Assembly: GCA_054601695.1 (NCBI GenBank)
Contig: BAAHQB010000071.1
Location: 1 to 64,000 of the forward strand
DNA from: Amorphochlora amoebiformis
Lineage: Eukaryota; Cercozoa; Chlorarachniophyceae
Reading direction: 5' to 3'
DNA: 64,000 bases
Of this stretch, positions 1 through 52,761 are shown piece by piece (position 1 is the first letter of the stretch; each line of letters begins with the position of its first letter). The position numbers were made by a program, and so were the translations under genes. The notes beneath the pieces were generated by a model. That model saw only the letters and a list, made by a program, of their open reading frames with translations, did not search any database and had not been told where the DNA came from.

Positions 1-895
1 CCTTCTAGCCTTAACCGTTGTGCTAATCCTCATGAGTCTTATAGGACAGGTACTCTTTAACCCTAACCCTAACCCTAACCCTAACCCTAACCCTAACCCT
101 AACCCTAACCCTAACTCTAATCATCACGAGTCTTATTCCTACCTAACCCTAACCCTAACTCTATTATATGATAGGTATTCTCATAACCCTAACCCTAACC
201 CTAACCCTAACCCTAACCCTAACCCTAACCCCAAGCCAAACCCTAACCCTAACCCTAACCCTACCCTAACCCTAACCCTAATCCTAACCCTAACTAACCC
301 TAACCCTGATAGGACAGGTATTGCGTAATCCTAACCCTTACCCTTACTCTAAACTCTAACTCCCTAACCCTAACTTTAACCCTAACCCTAACTCTAACCC
401 CAACCCTAACCCTAACCCTAACCCCAATCCTAACCCTAACCCTAACCCCAACCCTAACCCTAACCCGAACCCTAATCTCAACCCTAACCCTAATCCTAAC
501 CCTAACCCTAACTCCAACCCTAACCCTAGCCCTAACTCTAATCATCGCAAGTCTTATTCCTACCTAACCCTAACCCTAACCCTGTTATAGGACTGGCAGT
601 TTTCGTAACCCTAACCCTAACCCTAACCCTAACCCTAACCCTAACCCTATCCTCTAATCCTAACCCTAACTAACCCTAACTGTGATAGGACAGGTATTTC
701 GTAACCCTAACCCTAACCGTAACGCTTACTCCATACTCTAGCTCTAGCCCTAACCCTAACCCTAACCCCAACCCTAACCCTAACCCTAACCGCAACCCTA
801 ACCCTAACCCCAACCCAAACCCTAACCCTAACCCTAACCCTAACCCAAACCCACCCAAAGGTACAGAGTTTAGTTGGCTATACGCCGATGATACC
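1..895. repeat. Subtelomeric CCCTAA repeat block
   Basis: Long runs of CCCTAA with point variants are interrupted by short unique islands. Versions of GATAGGACAGGTATTTCGTAA recur near 40, 305 and 685, and CGAGTCTTATTCCTACCTAA recurs near 128 and 550. C-strand telomere repeat at the left edge, reading 5' to 3', fits a left chromosome end, but the tract is degenerate and interrupted, so this is subtelomere and not the terminal array. Long apparent reading frames here (NPNPNP, GLGLGL, RVRVRV) are frame products of the hexamer. Confidence 0.9.
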
Positions 896-897
896 AC

Positions 898-2470
<1,573 letters not shown>

Positions 2471-2521
2471 CGTATCCCAACGACATGGACAAACCCATTG
2501 CTTACCGTCGGATTTGGCCTC
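2471..2521 (+). CDS. Candidate internal exon in subtelomeric DNA
   Basis: The island follows an acceptor-like AACAAG and ends at a GTAAAAC donor. With entry phase 1 it reads [16 protein letters not shown], in phase with the candidate exon at 2047-2080. Its 3' edge plus donor recurs in degraded form near 2606-2632 and 2685-2708, each time followed by CCCTAA tracts, as seen for proven exons elsewhere in the window. Function unknown. It could instead be a relic of a gene invaded by telomere repeats. Confidence 0.35.
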
Positions 2522-2534
2522 GTAAAACATCCAA

Positions 2535-2770
2535 CCTAACCCTAACCCTAACCCTAACCCTAACGCGAACCCTAACCCTAACCCTAACCCTAACCCTAAC
2601 CGTGGGCTATGGCCTCGTAAAACATCCAACCTAACCCTAACACTAACCCTAACCCTAACCCTAACCCTAACCCTAACCCTAACCGTGGCTTACCGGCTAT
2701 GTAAAACAAAACTAACCCTAACCCTAACCCTAATCCTAACCCTAACCCTAACTCTAACCCTAACCCTCAA
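2535..2770. repeat. Interstitial CCCTAA tracts with exon-edge copies
   Basis: Three CCCTAA tracts follow three versions of the same segment (GGCCTCGTAAAACATCCAAC and diverged forms). The segment is the 3' edge of the candidate exon ending at 2521. Confidence 0.8.
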
Positions 2771-3342
2771 CCCTCGCTCTCTCTCTCTTCCACTCATCTC
2801 TCTCTCTATCTCTGTCTCGTTCACACACTCTCTCTCCTTCTCTTCTCTTTCTCGCTTCCATCTTTTCTTTCTCTCCCTCTCTTTTTTTTTTCTCTCTCTC
2901 TCCCTCGCTCTCTCTCCCTCTCTCTCTCTCTCTCTCCTTCTCCCTCTCTCAGTTTCACTCTCTCTTTCTCCCTCTCTTTCTCTCCCTCTGTCTCTCTCTT
3001 TCTCTCTTTCTCGCTTTCACTGTCTCTCTATCTCTCTATTCCCCTCTCTCTCTCTCTCTCTTTCTCTCTTTCTCGCTTCCACTCTCTCTCTCTCTATCTA
3101 ATTTCACTCACTCTATATCTCTCTATTTCACACTCTCTCTTTCTCTCTTTCTCGCTTCCTCTCTCTCTCTCTCTATCTAATTTCACTCTCTCTCTCTCTA
3201 TCTAATTTCACTCTCTCTCTCTATCTCTCTATTCCTCTCTGCCTCTCTCTCTCTCTTTCTCTCTTTCTCGCTTCCAATCTCTCTCTCTCTCTATCTCTCT
3301 ATCTAATTTCACTCACTCTCTATCCCTCTATTTCTCTCACCT

Positions 3343-3378
<36 letters not shown>

Positions 3379-3550
3379 TCTATTTCTCTCTCTCCCTACT
3401 CTCTCTCTCTCTCTCTCTCTCCCTACTCTCTCTCTCTCTCTCTCCCTACTCTCTCTCTCTCTCTCTCTTCCTCTCTATCTATCTCTCTATTCCCCACTCT
3501 CTCTCTCTATCTCTTTCTCTAGCTAATTTCTCTCTCACTATATCTCTCTA

Positions 3551-3583
<33 letters not shown>

Positions 3584-3594
3584 TCTCGCTTCCA

Positions 3595-3625
<31 letters not shown>

Positions 3626-3655
3626 ATTTCAAACACTCTCTATCCCTCTGTTCAT
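2771..3655. repeat. (CT)n polypyrimidine block
   Basis: About 880 bp of CTCTCT with CTTT, CCCT and CTAT variants. Longer internal units recur: CTTTCTCTCTTTCTCGCTTC several times, and CTATCTAATTTCACTC repeatedly between 3095 and 3640. The apparent LSLSLS frame is repeat-derived. No gene seen. From 3656 to 4240 the sequence is (TA)n, with one short unique stretch near 3730-3780. Confidence 0.85.
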
Positions 3656-3664
3656 AATACACAT

Positions 3665-3728
<64 letters not shown>

Positions 3729-3859
3729 TTGTGAGTTGTATCTTTTATTGTTTTCTCTGGATCTATCTATATTTATCTAGCTTTATATTATATATATATA
3801 TATGTATATATACATGTATGTATATATATATATATCTATATATGTTATATAATATACAT

Positions 3860-3906
<47 letters not shown>

Positions 3907-3994
3907 GTATATATATATATATATATACATACATGCATTATATAATATATATATATATATATATATGTATTTATATATATAAATCAAATATATA

Positions 3995-4033
<39 letters not shown>

Positions 4034-4156
4034 ACATCTACAAACACAAATTATGTAATTATACATAATATATATATATTGTTTATATACATATTATATA
4101 TATATATATATATATATATGTATAGAATACATATCAATCTATATATATATATATAC

Positions 4157-4237
<81 letters not shown>

Positions 4238-4240
4238 CAG

Positions 4241-4309
4241 TCCGCAGCAGCAGCAATCCTCTCTTTTTTGGCGGCCGCATCAGAAGTTATGGCTTACACT
4301 GAAAACATG
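4241..4309 (+). CDS. Candidate exon next to telomere-like intron
   Basis: The segment follows TATATCAG and ends at a GTAACT donor. In phase 0 it encodes [23 protein letters not shown] (23 codons), hydrophobic and alanine-rich. What follows the donor is a CCCTAA array holding about six diverged copies of the exon's last ~25 bases (near 4410, 4508, 4608, 4660, 4808 and 4935). Joining to neighbouring islands is unresolved. Confidence 0.35.
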
Positions 4310-5020
4310 GTAACTCTAACCCTAGCTAACCCTAACCCTAACCCTAACCCTAACCCTAACCCTAGCTAACCCTAACCCTAACCCTAACCTTAACCCTAAT
4401 GAAAATTTACTGCCTTATTCTGAAAACACAGTAACCGTAAAGCCTAACCCTTAAGCCTAACCCTAACCCTAACCCTAACCCTAACCCTAACCCAAACCCC
4501 AAGATTTGTGCCTTATACCAAAACATGATAACTCTAACCTTGACTAAGACTAACCCTAACCCTAACCCTAACCCTAACCCTAACCCTAACCCTAACCCTA
4601 ATGCAAATTTTACTGCCTTAATGTGAGACACGGCAACCCTAAAGCCTAACCCTAACCCTAACAGCCTTACTCCAAACACTGTGACTCTAACCCTAACCCT
4701 AACCCTAGCCCTAACCCTAACCCTAACCCTAATGCTTGGTGACTCCCTCACTCTGTGGAGGAGTCAATGGTCCTCGGACTACGACATGCTGAATATTCTG
4801 ATCTAAACCTAATGCAATAATTTACTTCCGTATTCTGAAAAACACGCTAACCCTAAAGCCTAATCCTAACCCTAACCCTAAAGCCTAATCCTAACCCTAA
4901 CCCTAAAGCCTAATCCTAACCCTAACCCTAACCCAAGATATCTATGCCTTATACCAGACACGTTAACCCTAACCCTAACCCTAACCCTAACCCTAACCCT
5001 AACCCTAACCCTAACCCTAA
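4310..5020. repeat. CCCTAA array carrying copies of an exon 3' edge
   Basis: Telomere-like tracts alternate with versions of the segment TGCCTTATTCTGAAAACA, each followed by GTAAC, CTAAC or TAAC and then CCTAAAGCC or CCCTAA. They match the 3' end of the exon at 4241-4309 (GGCTTACACTGAAAACATG, then GTAACTCTAACCC) at about 70-85 percent by eye. Confidence 0.75.
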
Positions 5021-5033
5021 TGTAGACTAGTAG

Positions 5034-5128
5034 TCGTGTTTGGATATCTCCTTTGGAATATCAGGAGGATGGAAATGTAGAGGTTGGTATATGTATATAT
5101 ATATATATTATATATATGTATATATATG

Positions 5129-5166
<38 letters not shown>

Positions 5167-5229
5167 TATGGATATATGGATATCTCCTTTGGAATATGAG
5201 GAGGATGGAAATGTAGAGGTTGGTATATG

Positions 5230-5304
<75 letters not shown>

Positions 5305-5357
5305 TATACATATGGATATCTCCTTTGGAATATGAGGAGGATGGAAATGTAGAGGTT

Positions 5358-5401
<44 letters not shown>

Positions 5402-5554
5402 TTATATATATGTATATATATGTATATATGTATATATATATATATATATATATGAATATACATATGGATATCTCCTTTGGAATATGAGGAGGATGGAAAT
5501 GTAGAGGTTGGTATATGTATATATATATATATTATATATATGTATATATATGTA

Positions 5555-5598
<44 letters not shown>

Positions 5599-5911
5599 TA
5601 TACATATGGATATCTCCTTTGGAATATGAGGAGGATGGAAATGTAGAGGTTGGTATATGTATACATACATATATATTATATACATGTATATATATGTATA
5701 TATGTATATACATACATATATGAATATACATATGGATATCTCCTTTGGAATATGAGGAGGATGGAAATGTAGAGGTTGGTATATATATATATATATGTAT
5801 TATATATATGTATATATATGTATATATGTATATATATATATATATATATATGAATATACATATGGATATCTCCTTTGGAATATGAGGAGGATGAAAATGT
5901 AGAGGTTGGTA
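5034..5911 (+). repeat. Seven-copy array of a ~48-bp segment separated by (TA)n
   Basis: The core GGATATCTCCTTTGGAATAT, followed by a segment ending GTAGAG then GTTGGTATAT, occurs near 5042, 5178, 5316, 5466, 5608, 5734 and 5862. The first copy alone has unique 5' sequence: positions 5034-5082 read [16 protein letters not shown] after an AG and before a GT. The other six start within (TA)n. This looks like one exon with six downstream copies of its 3' edge and donor. Confidence 0.7.
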
Positions 5912-9321
<3,410 letters not shown>

Positions 9322-9838
9322 GTTATGGCCTCGTACCTTTGCTCCAAGAGGAACTACAAACCTGATCATCTGTACATGTCCCTCAGAACTGCCCTCTAAT
9401 TATAACCTCAATAAGATACTGCCTTAAAATTGTAATGCTCCGACAATTTAACTTTATCAACTTGGGCCACGTGCCAAAAATCCAAATTTCTATCCGTGAC
9501 GCCCCTGCGAAGTACTGTGCTTTTCAACGTTATTTAGCCTCTACGTAGCCCGATTAATCTAGTTAATATCAACTTGGCTGGCTTAATTATAAATTTTTTG
9601 TCGATCCTTTAACTTATAATTTCATTTAGACCGTAGTAAATTTATGATCTAGTAGAATATGGTGATATTAGATACTAGTAAATCTTCTAGCTATCATAAC
9701 AGTTTCACACACACTCATACTTTTCATATACCATTGTATTACACCAAGAATACACATTCATATGGCACAAACACACAGAAACATACATATTTAGTATACA
9801 TATACATATACTAGATATATACAAATATATATATACAC

Positions 9839-9869
<31 letters not shown>

Positions 9870-9880
9870 AAGTATGATAT

Positions 9881-9933
<53 letters not shown>

Positions 9934-10052
9934 AGTGCGTGCGTAAATATTCTAATATATAAATATATATATGTATGTATATTATATATATATATATTAT
10001 ATATATATATATGTGTGTGTATGTGTGTATATCATAGTATAATATATATGTA

Positions 10053-10111
<59 letters not shown>

Positions 10112-10174
10112 TCATGCATACACATCCGCCGGCGGCTCGAGGTGATTTAATAACTTTAATTAATCTAATGCAAC
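9322..10174. other. Convergent intergenic region
   Basis: Unique, moderately AT-rich DNA to about 9790, then (TA)n to about 10115. It lies between two convergent genes. No exon with both splice consensus and an open phase was found. Confidence 0.6.
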
Positions 10175-10396
10175 CTAAGCGGTGACAATCAACATGCACA
10201 ATCCTTCCAGAATTTTACTAGCGATTGCAGTCACCTTAGAAATAGTTTGCGCATTAATCTATACCTCTGAATCAGAATCAGTCGCCTTTCGAAAGACTTA
10301 CACTCCCTTGTATAATGTTATATATCCTGTTTGGTATATGTTTTCAAATATGTGCTTTATATAATACATATACATACACACATACACACACATATG

Positions 10397-10428
<32 letters not shown>

Positions 10429-10533
10429 CATATATATAATATTATATCCTTACGTATATGCATACTCCCGTGCGCATTTTACTCTACCTCTCATGTAAAT
10501 TATATATGTGTATATTTATGTAATATATATATG

Positions 10534-10594
<61 letters not shown>

Positions 10595-10668
10595 ATATAT
10601 ATATGTATATATATTTATATATGTGTGTATTTATGAACATATATACACACGAACACACACACACACAC

Positions 10669-10741
<73 letters not shown>

Positions 10742-10821
10742 CGTACATATATATATATATATATATTGTACATACATACTATTTATATATTGTATAAGTT
10801 TGTAAGTTTTTATACATAAAC

Positions 10822-10899
<78 letters not shown>

Positions 10900-10908
10900 C
10901 ATAATATG

Positions 10909-10950
<42 letters not shown>

Positions 10951-11109
10951 AATAAATAGGGAGAGTCGGAGACAGTAAATAGGAGGAATTACTTTTACCT
11001 TTCCCTTGCATCTCTTCCACGCAAAAAGTTCGGCAATCAGGGCATGGACACGTGCACTGTGCATCGGGAGAAAGCTGGCCCATCCTCGGGTGTACCTATG
11101 ATCTGATCA

Positions 11110-11159
<50 letters not shown>

Positions 11160-11484
11160 ATACGGATGCATGTATGTATGTATGTGTAGAACAAAAAGGA
11201 TATATATATATTTATATATATATATATATATATATAATGTACCATATTACTAATAAATGTATCACATACTACCATACATAAATATACATCGGTGATGTAT
11301 AACATTCATGATACATAGGTGTTATGTGTGTAAGTTGATGTATTTATATATATAAGAGTATATTTCACAACTTACCTCTGGGTGTCCTTCTGCGGTAGCA
11401 GCGCGACAATCAGGGCAGTGACAGATATTGCACGTACAATTGATTAGCTCTGTGATTATTTACGTCAGGTAAATATAGATACAT

Positions 11485-11520
<36 letters not shown>

Positions 11521-11567
11521 GTACATATATTTATATAAATAATAAATATATAATATACAATGCATAC

Positions 11568-11601
<34 letters not shown>

Positions 11602-11808
11602 ATATACATATATAAGGTTACAGACATAACGCACATGAAATGATGAATATATCCAGGCTTCTTCTCCTACTCCAACCCAAGCCTGCGCCCGCACCAACCC
11701 TTTCTGCAGCAGCGAAACAATGTTCGGTCTCAAACTCCAGTGCGTATGTATACACATCTATACTACACATCAACAATATAATACAATATATATAAACCTA
11801 TACATACG

Positions 11809-11855
<47 letters not shown>

Positions 11856-11886
11856 TATTATGTAATATATATGATATGTACATACA

Positions 11887-11925
<39 letters not shown>

Positions 11926-12678
11926 ATAATATATAAATCATAAACACATACGATTATATACCGCACACAAACACAATAATACCGCATTCGCAACAGCACG
12001 AGCACCCTTTCCTTAAGATATCCACAAAGGTCACTTGGAACTTGTACCTCTTCGCCTGGGGTGCTTGAACTGGCCTTCGTTACTCTCACGCGAAGCCTGG
12101 AGCAGACATCGAAGAGTTGCTTGTTAATATTAGGGTACATCTTGCGAGGAGAACCTGTTCATGCTCTCACCTAGGATCGGCCTCGACTTGGCGTGAAGGT
12201 TTATAGAGATAATGGTGACGGCAACAAGTATTACGTCTGTAAGGTTGACAACAGGAAAATGGAACGAGAGGCGTAGTAGGACGCCCGAACTTCGCCTCGC
12301 TGGAATACATCTGTGGGCTGATTCGGACTTGTGAAATGGTCCTAAGTTGAAAGCACGTTCCCGTGGTGGTCGGTTCAGATGGACTTTAAACAATCTGATC
12401 AGGATTCGAAAGATCACATGTTACTCTGTTAAAGGTCATTCTAAAAAAAATTACTTCGATTATATTCACCAGTGATGGTCTAAGATGCGGATTTTCATTT
12501 CACCTGTGATATTGCAGTTGGAAGCGCAAATACTTCTCTACATCATTGGTAGATCGACTTTGTTGCATCTGGTCCGGCATCTCCCCTTGGCTGGCTTATT
12601 TGAGGATGCAAAAGATGCAATCACGCTTTCTTTGATGTGACCCGTCAACGTCCCGGATGATGGCCTATTGGTCACCAT
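10175..12678 (-). CDS. Cysteine-rich protein, 8 exons, 244 aa
   Basis: Exons in transcript order: 12542-12678, 12171-12383, 11983-12074, 11699-11728, 11376-11449, 10999-11095, 10265-10296, 10175-10234. Phases join throughout and total 735 nt including TAG. The product carries repeated cysteine modules: GRCRTRC (32-38), SCC and TCC (89-100), CSCCCEC (141-147), [12 protein letters not shown] (162-173) and CTCPCPDCR (196-204). The last two are clearly related and sit in separate exons, so a metal-binding module has probably been duplicated. I cannot name the family; a metallothionein-like or zinc-binding regulator is possible. No signal peptide. Start: only ATG in the first exon's frame, 144 bp from the divergent kinesin ATG. 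The last intron is only 30 nt. A + strand reading of 12172-12291 is also open but lacks consistent upstream exons. Confidence 0.75.
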
Positions 12679-12822
12679 TGAGGCAACGCGGGAAGCCACA
12701 CGCGGCTGAATTTGGGTAATTCTAACCGAAGCAGATAATAATTCGGATAAATTTTTTCCGCCTGTGGCACCGCCTACAGCCAGGGGGCGGATATTCGTGG
12801 GCGACCAGGCCTTACAGGACAC
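12679..12822. promoter_or_regulatory. Presumed bidirectional promoter
   Basis: The 144 bp between the start codons of the cysteine-rich gene (-) and the kinesin-CH gene (+) must hold both 5' leaders and core promoters, unless leaders are spliced. No TATA box or other named element is recognisable. The stretch is free of (TA)n, unlike most non-coding DNA here. Confidence 0.45.
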
Positions 12823-32387
<19,565 letters not shown>

Positions 32388-34163
32388 TCAATCGAGAATT
32401 AGAACAAATGTTTGCAGAACTCTTACGTCTTATTATTATTAAATATTCACACACACAGTACGCAATTGAAATATTAAAAAAATTATCATCGAGGTATTAA
32501 TAATAACCCTTTTCGTATTCTCCGGGACGAGATCTAGGAGGTAAAGGGCCGCTCGCCGTGACTTGGGGCTTTTTTTTGGCGTATTTTAGGCACTAGCACT
32601 AGACTTATACTAGTAATATTCGCTTTTGATACATACTGTTGTTGTATACACGTGTATGTACACAAGATATATATACTGGATATAACACATTTACAAGTTC
32701 CATATACTAGAAATACTACTCGTGCTTAGTCTAGCTGCTAGAGCCAGTCTAGACTCCTAGAGTAGATTTTGTTCACATATTCATAGTATACTGGTTATAT
32801 AAACTCACTCTAGACTCCAGAACTGCCAACTTACTCGCAGCAACGGCCGCCCGGCTGCCAGCGGCTAGATTAAGTCTCGTTTAGTTAGTGAGAGAGGCGA
32901 GACAACCTGGATAACATGACTCGACTCCGCGATCAGATATCAATCGATACTTGAAATTCAGATGCATATACTTACTCTAGATACTATACTAGCTAGTATA
33001 ACAACTTGAGTATACGACTGCGATAGTGCTAGTACGTACGTACTTCTCGGACATATTCAATAGCAGTATAATGCCAGTATTGGTATCTACGTACGTATGC
33101 AGCGTACATCATAAATTATCAGGCTCCATATGCATAGTATACGTATGTACACTAGTGCGTACGTAGTATACGTATGTACACTAGTGCGTACGTATGTGTA
33201 GAGGACATATTCAATAGTAGTGGTATCTACGTACGTATGCGTACGTCATAAATTATCAGGCTCTATATGCATTCAATGCATAGTACACGTATGTACACTA
33301 GTGCGTACGTATGTGTACTAGTGTTGTATCTAGTGTATATTTAAAAGATTTACAGTGCGAGTGTGTATGGGATCCAGCTGTCATTGAAGCCACATGCGCA
33401 CGATACGTATTTCTAGATACTATAGCGACAACATGCTCGGATTATCCTAGTTATCTCTAGTGTCATCTGAGATTACATAGAATACGTATACTCAACTCAG
33501 CTATGACTAGTATGAATTAAAACTTACTATCGGATGATGCTTTATCACAAGTATCATACTGTATATAGGCTAGATATAATAGATAATAGTAGATAAAGTA
33601 GAACTAGATACACTAGATCGTATGGTACGTATGATCTAGACGATTGCTAGCGCTTAAACTAGTACTAAAGTTAAATGTGAGGTTCAACAGTAGTGATTTC
33701 TCAGTGTTGGATATAACTAGTATAAATTCTAACTACTCTAATGACGAAAAAAATTCCTAAGATAATGCAATAAATATCTACTATATCTAGAATATCCAGA
33801 ATACGCTGATGAGTGAAATACATGCACAATCTAGACAATATATCAGTTATATAACTCAGTGTTACTGCCCTAGCTGCTAGATTCCTATTAATTGCTATGT
33901 CTTCTCGTCCATGTTCTTAAGGTAATCTACTTCTTCCCTCCCGAGACGGCCTCCAAAATTCAGTTGCTTTGCTAGGGTTTGCTGCGGTTGGTTGGAGTCA
34001 GGGTCGGGTTAGGATTAGGGGAGGGGGGGGGGGGATATGATTAACGAAAACTTCTTGTCAATATGATGAATATCTATTCAACCTTCGCTTGAGCAGTTTT
34101 GACGTAACCCGTTAAGGCGCTAGGCTTCAACGCGGCGGCTCTCTGATAAATTGAGTGATATGG

Positions 34164-34226
<63 letters not shown>

Positions 34227-34233
34227 CACATAT

Positions 34234-34284
<51 letters not shown>

Positions 34285-34432
34285 ATTTATGTATATTAAA
34301 ATATGTAGAAATATTTATACAATATAATATATATTTACATATGTGTATATATATATATATACACATACATATGTACATGTATATGTGTATATGTGTGTGT
34401 GTATATATATATACCCCATACGACACACTCTT
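32388..34432. other. Convergent intergenic region with a CTAG/ACGTAC-rich tandem duplication
   Basis: Two kilobases of mostly unique sequence, poor in (TA)n and rich in CTAG and TACGTA-type palindromes. A segment containing GGTATCTACGTACGTATGC, CATAAATTATCAGGCTC and CGTATGTACACTAGTGCGTA occurs near 33090-33150 and again at 33220-33315, with an extra CGTATGTACACTAGTGCGTA near 33170. No exon found. Both neighbouring genes end here. Confidence 0.6.
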
Positions 34433-50930
<16,498 letters not shown>

Positions 50931-51098
50931 CCAGCTCAGCATTTACTGCCAGTTGACCTCTACCTTTTACCTCGCCTGGCTGCCCTGCGCATCTTGCGGT
51001 CTAATTTTTCACCATTGAGAGCAGCAGCCCGCATGGATAAAAAGGCGCCCATCTTCGCCAATCGAGTTGCTCTGCCTCTACGATTTTTTATTCTGTCT

Positions 51099-52457
51099 TC
51101 AACCCCATAGTCCGTCTCCGTGCCAGCACCGTTGGTCGTTGTTGTCATCTTCCGACGAGTCCGAGTCGGTATCAATGACTACCGGCTCTGAATCTGCGGG
51201 TCCCGAGTCAGATTCATTACTCCATTCGTCGTCACAGGCGTCGGCGTGACCGGCGTCGTCAGCGTCGGCGTCGGCGTCGTCACCGGCGTCGGGGTGACCG
51301 ATGTTGACCTCAACTGGAGATACGGGAGGCGCAGCCTCTGGATGTGCCGCCTCTGAGCGTGCCGGACGTCGAGCCTTCCCACGTCTGCGGCGCTTGCGCT
51401 TTGAGGTTCGAGACCTGCGCTCTGAAGACTTGCGCTTGCGCTCTGGACGCCGCTTGGCCTTCTTGCTCTCTGGCACGACGGGGACTGGGACACCCTCGTG
51501 CTCAGCATCTTGCCAGGTGGCTGCGGCGAGTTCGGAGTAGTCTTGAGATGATACACCAAGCCTGCGAATTGGCCTGAACTTCTGCTTGACTTGGATGAGC
51601 TGGAAGACGAAGCGCGCCATGATGGGGTGCTGGTCCCTCTTGTGTCGCCACTTTGTCATGCAGGCAAACTGCTTGGTTCGAGCGAATACGTTCTCGACGA
51701 TCGAGCGGCAATTCCCGAAGGCGTCGTTCTCGTGCACTTGCCGATCTGTGAGCTGTCCGCCTCTTGGCTTGCGATGTGGGCACTTGTACATGGGGTCTCT
51801 CCGGCAGAGGTAAGCACCATCGGCGCCCACCCGCTCGAAGAATTGCAGCCTCTCCACCAGCCCCTCCCCCCGGTTGATATTCAGGTCGGAAATACTTCCG
51901 GCTGGATACCCTGACGACAGCCAACACAAGTCCCCTGTGTTGGCGGCGACGGCGATCGCGTATCTCATAGCGAATTTCCTTCGCTTGAACGTCCAGTGCT
52001 TCTTCTGCTGAGTCTTATCCTTGGGTCGGTTAATCATGAAGTCGGACGAGTCGGTGTGGAGACTGCAGTACGCCGCAGGACCGTCGATGAAGATGGCCGA
52101 CTTCAGCCTATTTTCCATCTTGATCTCGTCCATGAATGCCTCCATGGTGTTTATCGCCTTCCACACCTTGAAGGCGTATGTCTGCCGACACATATTCCAG
52201 ATCACGGCGCCGTAGTTTCCCTCCGGATACTTCCAAGCAAAGTGCAGGGCCATCATGAACTCCAAAGGCGAGACTGTGGACTTGGAGCAGTAAGTGTCGA
52301 CGACGTAGCAGAACTCCTGAAGACTCAGACCAAGGTTGCTGTTGAAGGAGGCTCCATTGTAGCGGGAGAAATAGTGGGAGTACATCCCCTTCACCTTTTC
52401 GCCTGTCGAACACAAAACACGACGTAAATGATCGATGTACACCCAACGAAATCTCAT
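51099..52457 (-). CDS. PIF/Harbinger-like DDE transposase, 452 aa
   Basis: The open frame matches the DDE_Tnp_4 / PIF-Harbinger endonuclease layout: first Asp in AIFIDGPAAYC (D125), YPAGSISDLN (D191, the PGSxxD-like site), second catalytic Asp in GADGAYLC (D213) and Glu in RSIVENVFARTK (E255). It would cut and join transposon ends in the nucleus. Residues 332-364 are strongly basic (nuclear-localisation-like) and the C-terminus is Asp/Glu-rich. Start: first ATG of the frame; a short intron ending in TTCGACAG (52400s) could replace the first residues. The frame ends at 51099, but another minus frame (50960-51175, GVEDRIKNRRGRATRLAKMG) continues with a basic tail and may be the true C-terminus after a splice or frameshift. 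Base composition is far less AT-rich than the surroundings. Divergent from the accessory ORF at 52762. Confidence 0.87.
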   Translation of the reverse strand: MRFRWVYIDHLRRVLCSTGEKVKGMYSHYFSRYNGASFNSNLGLSLQEFCYVVDTYCSKSTVSPLEFMMALHFAWKYPEGNYGAVIWNMCRQTYAFKVWKAINTMEAFMDEIKMENRLKSAIFIDGPAAYCSLHTDSSDFMINRPKDKTQQKKHWTFKRRKFAMRYAIAVAANTGDLCWLSSGYPAGSISDLNINRGEGLVERLQFFERVGADGAYLCRRDPMYKCPHRKPRGGQLTDRQVHENDAFGNCRSIVENVFARTKQFACMTKWRHKRDQHPIMARFVFQLIQVKQKFRPIRRLGVSSQDYSELAAATWQDAEHEGVPVPVVPESKKAKRRPERKRKSSERRSRTSKRKRRRRGKARRPARSEAAHPEAAPPVSPVEVNIGHPDAGDDADADADDAGHADACDDEWSNESDSGPADSEPVVIDTDSDSSEDDNNDQRCWHGDGLWG

Positions 52458-52761
52458 CGTTTTTTCATCGATTATTAATCGGATGAAAAAAACTTATTCA
52501 CCGTTTTTGCGACGGGAAGAGGCGCTGGGGATCCCAATTTCTCGCAGGTGTCAGGCGGGGGCGGGTTAACCGCCATGTCTGCGTCCTGGGTTCCGAAACC
52601 GGCTGGGTTTAGGTATTATCAGGGTCAGACTAAGAACGAAATAATCGTTTATTAATCGGTTATTAATCGTGCAAAGCCGACAAAATTCTCAAAAATAATT
52701 TAAAAAAATAAAATCGGCCGACATGTAGGTCGGCAAGGAGCGAAATCCCAACCCGCCCAAT

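Noticed and set aside
1-60. True chromosome end
   Set aside because: The first bases are non-repeat and the tract is degenerate and interrupted, so the window starts within subtelomere.
20-897. Frames reading NPNPNP, LTLTLT, GLGLGL and RVRVRV
   Set aside because: Frame products of the CCCTAA repeat, not genes.
12172-12291. + strand exon-like reading [20 protein letters not shown] ending in TAG
   Set aside because: It has an acceptor and a plausible sequence, but no consistent upstream exon chain. The minus strand gives an 8-exon gene with all phases joined.
51301-52427. + strand frames across the transposase
   Set aside because: Shadows of the minus-strand DDE frame, which carries the recognisable catalytic motifs.
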